From positions 1,669,478 to 1,728,620 of the forward strand of contig NZ_GL622296.1 of assembly GCF_000185385.1 (NCBI RefSeq): DNA of 59,143 nucleotides, in the 5' to 3' direction. Of the stretch, positions 55,860-59,143 are shown one piece after another. How positions within the stretch are numbered: the stretch's first letter is position 1; each line of letters opens with the position of its first letter. The DNA comes from Lachnoanaerobaculum saburreum DSM 3986. GTDB lineage: Bacteria > Bacillota > Clostridia > Lachnospirales > Lachnospiraceae. Under the pieces are notes generated by a model. That model was given only the letters and a program-made list of their open reading frames with translations, had not been told where the DNA came from and did no database searches. A program made the translations under genes and the position numbers.

Positions 55860-56630
55860 ATGAACGAAGTTATAAAGGCTGTTGATTTAACCAAAATATA
55901 TAGTAAGGAAGATAAGAAGAAAAAGGAAAAAATATCTGTTAATTTAAATCAAGTCTTAAATGGTGTCAGTTTAGAGGTATATCATGGGGACTTTATTAGC
56001 ATTATGGGAAAATCAGGTTGTGGAAAAACTACTTTATTAAAAATACTTGGAGGAATTGAAGAGGCAACTACCGGAAGAGCAATTGTCGGAGATATTAATT
56101 TAAGTAGTTGTTCTGATGAAAAATTATCGGATGTTAGACAAAAAATAGTGGGATTTGTGTTTCAAGAATTTTATCTGGTAGATAGTCTGACTTTAAAAGA
56201 GAATATTCTATTACCTTTATATATAAGTAATAAGCCATATAGAGAGATTGAATCATTAATATTAGAAAATGCAAAAAGGTTTGAGATTGATAAAATTTTA
56301 GACAAATATCCAACAGAAGTATCAGGTGGTGAAAAACAAAGAACTGCAATATGTAGAGCAATTATAAACGAACCTAAGATAATATTAGCAGATGAACCTA
56401 CCGGGAATTTAGATAGCATCAATTCTGAAATTGTAATAAAATATTTTGAAAGATTAAACTTAGAAGAAAATCGCACTATTTTAATGGTAACACATGATCC
56501 GACAATAGCAAGTTATAGTAAAAAAGTGTTATTAATGAAAGATGGGGCTATAGTAAAACAAATTGAAAAAGAAAATGGAGAAGATAAAAAAAAATTTATA
56601 CAGAGAATTGTAGAGATAATGGACTATTGA
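55860..56630 (+). CDS. ABC transporter ATP-binding protein (BceA/MacB-type)
   Basis: The start is placed at ATG 55860, 9 bases after the permease stop, behind TAGGTGGG. It has 256 residues. Walker A GKSGCGKTT, Q-loop FVFQEFYLVDSLT, signature VSGGEKQRTAICRA, Walker B IILADEPTGNLDS and switch His MVTHDP are intact. It drives the adjacent FtsX-like permease. The pair is likely a peptide-antibiotic detoxification or sensing module. It ends 41 bases before an insertion-sequence fragment. Confidence 0.88.
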   Translation: MNEVIKAVDLTKIYSKEDKKKKEKISVNLNQVLNGVSLEVYHGDFISIMGKSGCGKTTLLKILGGIEEATTGRAIVGDINLSSCSDEKLSDVRQKIVGFVFQEFYLVDSLTLKENILLPLYISNKPYREIESLILENAKRFEIDKILDKYPTEVSGGEKQRTAICRAIINEPKIILADEPTGNLDSINSEIVIKYFERLNLEENRTILMVTHDPTIASYSKKVLLMKDGAIVKQIEKENGEDKKKFIQRIVEIMDY

Positions 56631-56670
56631 TGATATTCATCGATGATGAATTAAGTTCATTTTGATGTAT

Positions 56671-57604
56671 TCATACGGAACTGAGGATAGCATTCCATCC
56701 ACAGATATGTGATATATTGAACTGGACGGTGGCTGTCTTCCAGTCACTCAATTCAAAGTGGGTAGCAGGTAATGGCACAAGTAATGACTTTTCATCTTCA
56801 AGGAATAAGTCCAACCGGCTGCCCTCTTTCTTTTGAAAGAGCCTTCGATTGAACTGTTCCAGTTTTTCTCTGATTGCACGATTTAATTCGGTAAGAGAAA
56901 AGAACTGTTCATTCCGGAGTGCTACTGTTATCCAGGTAGAAATATTTCCTACCATTCCTTCAGCATTCGGCTTATCCTTTGGTGTCCTGACACGGGCAGG
57001 GATGATAGCTGTGCCATAGTGTTCAGCCATTTCCTGATAAGTTTCGTTGATCTGCCGGTCTTTCCAACCACCATTGTGAACAACTGCTGTCTTGTAGTTA
57101 TCTGGTACGAGGATTCCGGCAACACCGCCAAAGAACTCGTACATATGGATATGAGCAGTGATCCATGATTTCTGCTTCATAGCCAGAACGGCTTCTATAT
57201 ACGCATACTGGCTGTAAGCCATTACACATACGAATATGTAAGCCTTTAAGATTTCACCGGTATCCGGGTCGATGATTGTTGCAGGATCCCCTGCCTAGTC
57301 AACTTCAACCTGCTCACCAGGTTTGCGATTGATGTGCATGGTAGCACGTCGTTTCTGCTCATCCTGCTGGATGTGATAGCAGAATTGAGAATACATGAGC
57401 GGCTCATCGCTGTTGGCACGGCAGTCCTCCATGTATTCAGTCCACAGGAGCTTTTTAATGACTCCGTTGCGGAGCAGTTCTTTGTGGATGTAGTCGTAGT
57501 CCGGCATACGCTTTTGAGAGCGGTCACATTGTTTTGAATAAAACAATCCTTCAAGAACTTCATCCGTTTGATTGTCTTCCAACGACCAAGAGATATCTTC
57601 AAGT
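56671..57604 (-). pseudogene. istA: IS21-family transposase IstA, truncated and with a nonsense codon
   Basis: Read on the - strand, the frame runs from about 57604 to 56671, broken only by TAG at 57297-57295. The stop falls in VEVD*AGDPATIIDPDTGE, where IstA has tryptophan, so TGG became TAG. The DDE residues are still seen in this VD segment, VPDNYKTAVVHNGGW and KDKPNAEGMVG. The N-terminal helix-turn-helix (about 130 residues) and the partner istB are missing. It is an inactive relic beside the ABC genes. Confidence 0.88.
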
Positions 57605-57755
57605 TAATCTTCTAAAATATTTAATGAAATAAATGGGGGAGAGCCCCTCTCCCAAATATTTTTTTGAAACTTATACAAATTTGGAATCATGAAAAAGAAT
57701 AGTTGACATTGTTTGAAAAAAGATGGTACCTGACTTCCGTCGTTTCTCTCAAAAC
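57605..57755. other. Junction between two insertion sequences
   Basis: This short AT-rich gap contains a hairpin, GGGAGAG (57637-57643) with CTCTCCC (57647-57653), followed by AAATATTTTTTT on the + strand. It lies between the broken IS21 relic and the IS1634-type transposase and should contain the outer end of the latter. I cannot place the terminal repeat because the other end of the element is outside the window. Confidence 0.5.
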
Positions 57756-59143
57756 CTAGTACTCTAGGTATCCAAGAGCATGCAGTTTTGAAAGAAACAA
57801 GCTAAGGTAGCATATCAAAAAATGCCCATAGATTGTTTCTTTTTTCTGTAAATAAACCGGCCTAGCATCCAGGTATGATTTTGTAAGCCTAAAAGATTCC
57901 TCAATCTTCCATAGGCTATGGTACGTCTTATATACCTGTAATGGTTCCATATCTGTTTCAGATGTAACTAAAAGATTATATCCTGCATATTTAAGGTCTT
58001 CATCAATCTTAGATTTATTTAAATCTATTATAGGCTTTATTGTTTTGCCTGCACTATCTTTAGTTATGATATCTACATATTTAGCACAATCTCCAAGTTC
58101 ATCTTTTGCTATATTTTTGTATGTAGAAAACTTTGAAGCTTTATCAACCATCTTCATTATTTCAAGCCTTTGTTTTTTTGCAAGATTAGGATTATAAGAG
58201 ACGATACGCTTTTCTTTTACAGAGAACCTTGTAACACTCTCTTTTCCTGTTTCAGGATCAATCTCTTTAAAACTGTAATCAAAGCTGTCAATACATGATT
58301 TAAGACGAAAAGATATATTACCTCTTTCATCAGTATAATTAGAAAAGACATTTGCGTCATTTTCAAGTAGAACCCATTTCTTTTCCTTTTCACTTAGATT
58401 CTTACCATGTATTGATTTTGAAAATATATAGCCGTCATTAGCTTCTTTAACAGCAGCATAAATATTTCTTGCACAATTAAGGCCTTTATCAGCCACCTGT
58501 ATGGTCTTACCTGATACGTTATGTCGTTGCTTCATTTCTTCAATAACTTTTCTGATATATGGTTTTTCCGATTCATTACCGGGATACATTTGCATGGAGA
58601 CAGGTACAAGATCAGCATCTAAAAGCAAAGCTTGCCCTATTATCGGAGAGTGCCTATTCTCTTTTGAAGGTCCCTTTTGCTTGTCATCGCCGGGGATATC
58701 AATTTCAAAGTAATAATTAGTACAATCGAAAAATACATTGCTTAAATCTCTTTTAAAATATTTTTCATAAGAGTGATTAAACAAATCAATGTACTTTTTA
58801 TAGGACTCTCCTATGAAAGAACATCCGTCATATACTTGGTCTTCAGAGATGGTTGAACTGCCATAAAGGTATGGAAATACATGAGAGGCTGTCTTTGACT
58901 TAGAGCATGGTGATATAACCCTTGCATAAATAAGTTGTGTAATTAGATCAAATACAGAAAACTGAAAACGCATTTGAGAAGCAAGTATATCAATAGTCTC
59001 CTTAACATCCAACTCATCAATTAATGAGTAAAGTAAAAAGTGTCCTATATTAAGTTCAACAGGATTTGAAAATGCACGAGGACGTGACTCTTCAGAGAGA
59101 TCTTTTGTTCTATTCTCATTTTGCTCTTTTACATAGTCGCTGT
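57756..59143 (-). CDS. IS1634-family (IS4-like) DDE transposase, partial at window edge
   Basis: The frame is open to the right edge, so the N-terminus is cut off. At least 462 residues are visible of about 550. FDCTNYYFEID and SPIIGQALLLDADLVPVSMQMYPGN contain the first Asp block. TIQVADKGLNCARNIYAA holds the second. The YREK-like SLWKIEESFRLTKSYLDARPVY carries the catalytic Glu. No stop or frameshift occurs within the visible part, so the copy may be active, unlike the neighbouring IS21 relic. Confidence 0.9.
   Translation of the reverse strand, partial: SDYVKEQNENRTKDLSEESRPRAFSNPVELNIGHFLLYSLIDELDVKETIDILASQMRFQFSVFDLITQLIYARVISPCSKSKTASHVFPYLYGSSTISEDQVYDGCSFIGESYKKYIDLFNHSYEKYFKRDLSNVFFDCTNYYFEIDIPGDDKQKGPSKENRHSPIIGQALLLDADLVPVSMQMYPGNESEKPYIRKVIEEMKQRHNVSGKTIQVADKGLNCARNIYAAVKEANDGYIFSKSIHGKNLSEKEKKWVLLENDANVFSNYTDERGNISFRLKSCIDSFDYSFKEIDPETGKESVTRFSVKEKRIVSYNPNLAKKQRLEIMKMVDKASKFSTYKNIAKDELGDCAKYVDIITKDSAGKTIKPIIDLNKSKIDEDLKYAGYNLLVTSETDMEPLQVYKTYHSLWKIEESFRLTKSYLDARPVYLQKKETIYGHFLICYLSLFLSKLHALGYLEY

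Noticed and set aside
57246-57602. A 118-residue - strand frame beginning MKISLGRWKTIKRM.
   Set aside because: It is the wrong frame of the IstA fragment. The correct frame shows IS21 transposase motifs.
1-59143. tRNA or rRNA genes.
   Set aside because: I looked for T-loop-like and rRNA-like sequences in the gaps between genes and saw none. A dedicated search could still find a divergent one.

Overview
The window is AT-rich chromosomal DNA from a Gram-positive, low-GC anaerobe. The best fit is the Lachnospiraceae. PolC-type DNA polymerase, the uppS-cdsA-dxr-rseP-ispG-polC order, the TIGR03960/TIGR03936 radical-SAM pair beside a short RNase G, and an mgl galactose operon all point that way. 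The genus cannot be fixed from the sequence alone.

Region 1 (1-16690) is a complete type III CRISPR-Cas locus, best classed as III-D. It has the 3' end of cas6, a CARF-HEPN (TM1812/Csx1-like) ribonuclease, an HD-less Cas10, Csx10, a double-Cas7 RAMP protein, Csx19, a TIGR03986 RAMP protein, a second CARF-HEPN ribonuclease and a small RelB/DinJ-type antitoxin. All are on the + strand and closely packed. On the - strand lies an adaptation module, cas2 followed by a reverse transcriptase-Cas1 fusion, sandwiched between two arrays (13 and 15 repeats) with one shared repeat. Both arrays are read on the - strand. They share a leader containing a consensus promoter (TTGACA-N17-TACAAT), a palindrome and inverted copies of the same motif that forms the -35 region. 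The RT-Cas1 implies possible spacer acquisition from RNA. The two CARF-HEPN proteins imply cyclic-oligoadenylate-triggered RNA cleavage. A bidirectional terminator separates the effector operon from array 1.

Region 2 (16690-24000) holds a PaaI-type thioesterase, an unusual AAA+ ATPase carrying an RNA polymerase alpha-CTD-like domain, then mreB, recD2, a comF-like gene and a lipoprotein gene.

Region 3 (24000-35000) is a conserved housekeeping cluster: pyrH, frr, uppS, cdsA, dxr, rseP, ispG and polC, many with start/stop overlaps. It covers UMP phosphorylation, ribosome recycling, isoprenoid and phospholipid synthesis, site-2 proteolysis and replication. A hypothetical membrane protein and a gene remnant follow.

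Region 4 (35900-53400) contains a glycerol dehydrogenase-like enzyme, ung, uppP, a heterodimeric ABC exporter, the radical-SAM/DUF2344/RNase G group, apbE, an sseB-like gene, citrate synthase (- strand) and mglBAC.

Region 5 (53400-59143) is a decaying accessory segment. It has a strong promoter with a palindromic operator in front of a frameshifted YefM/Phd antitoxin, a small cysteine-rich reading frame where the toxin should be, a BceAB-like ABC system, a broken IS21 istA and an IS1634-family transposase running off the window edge.
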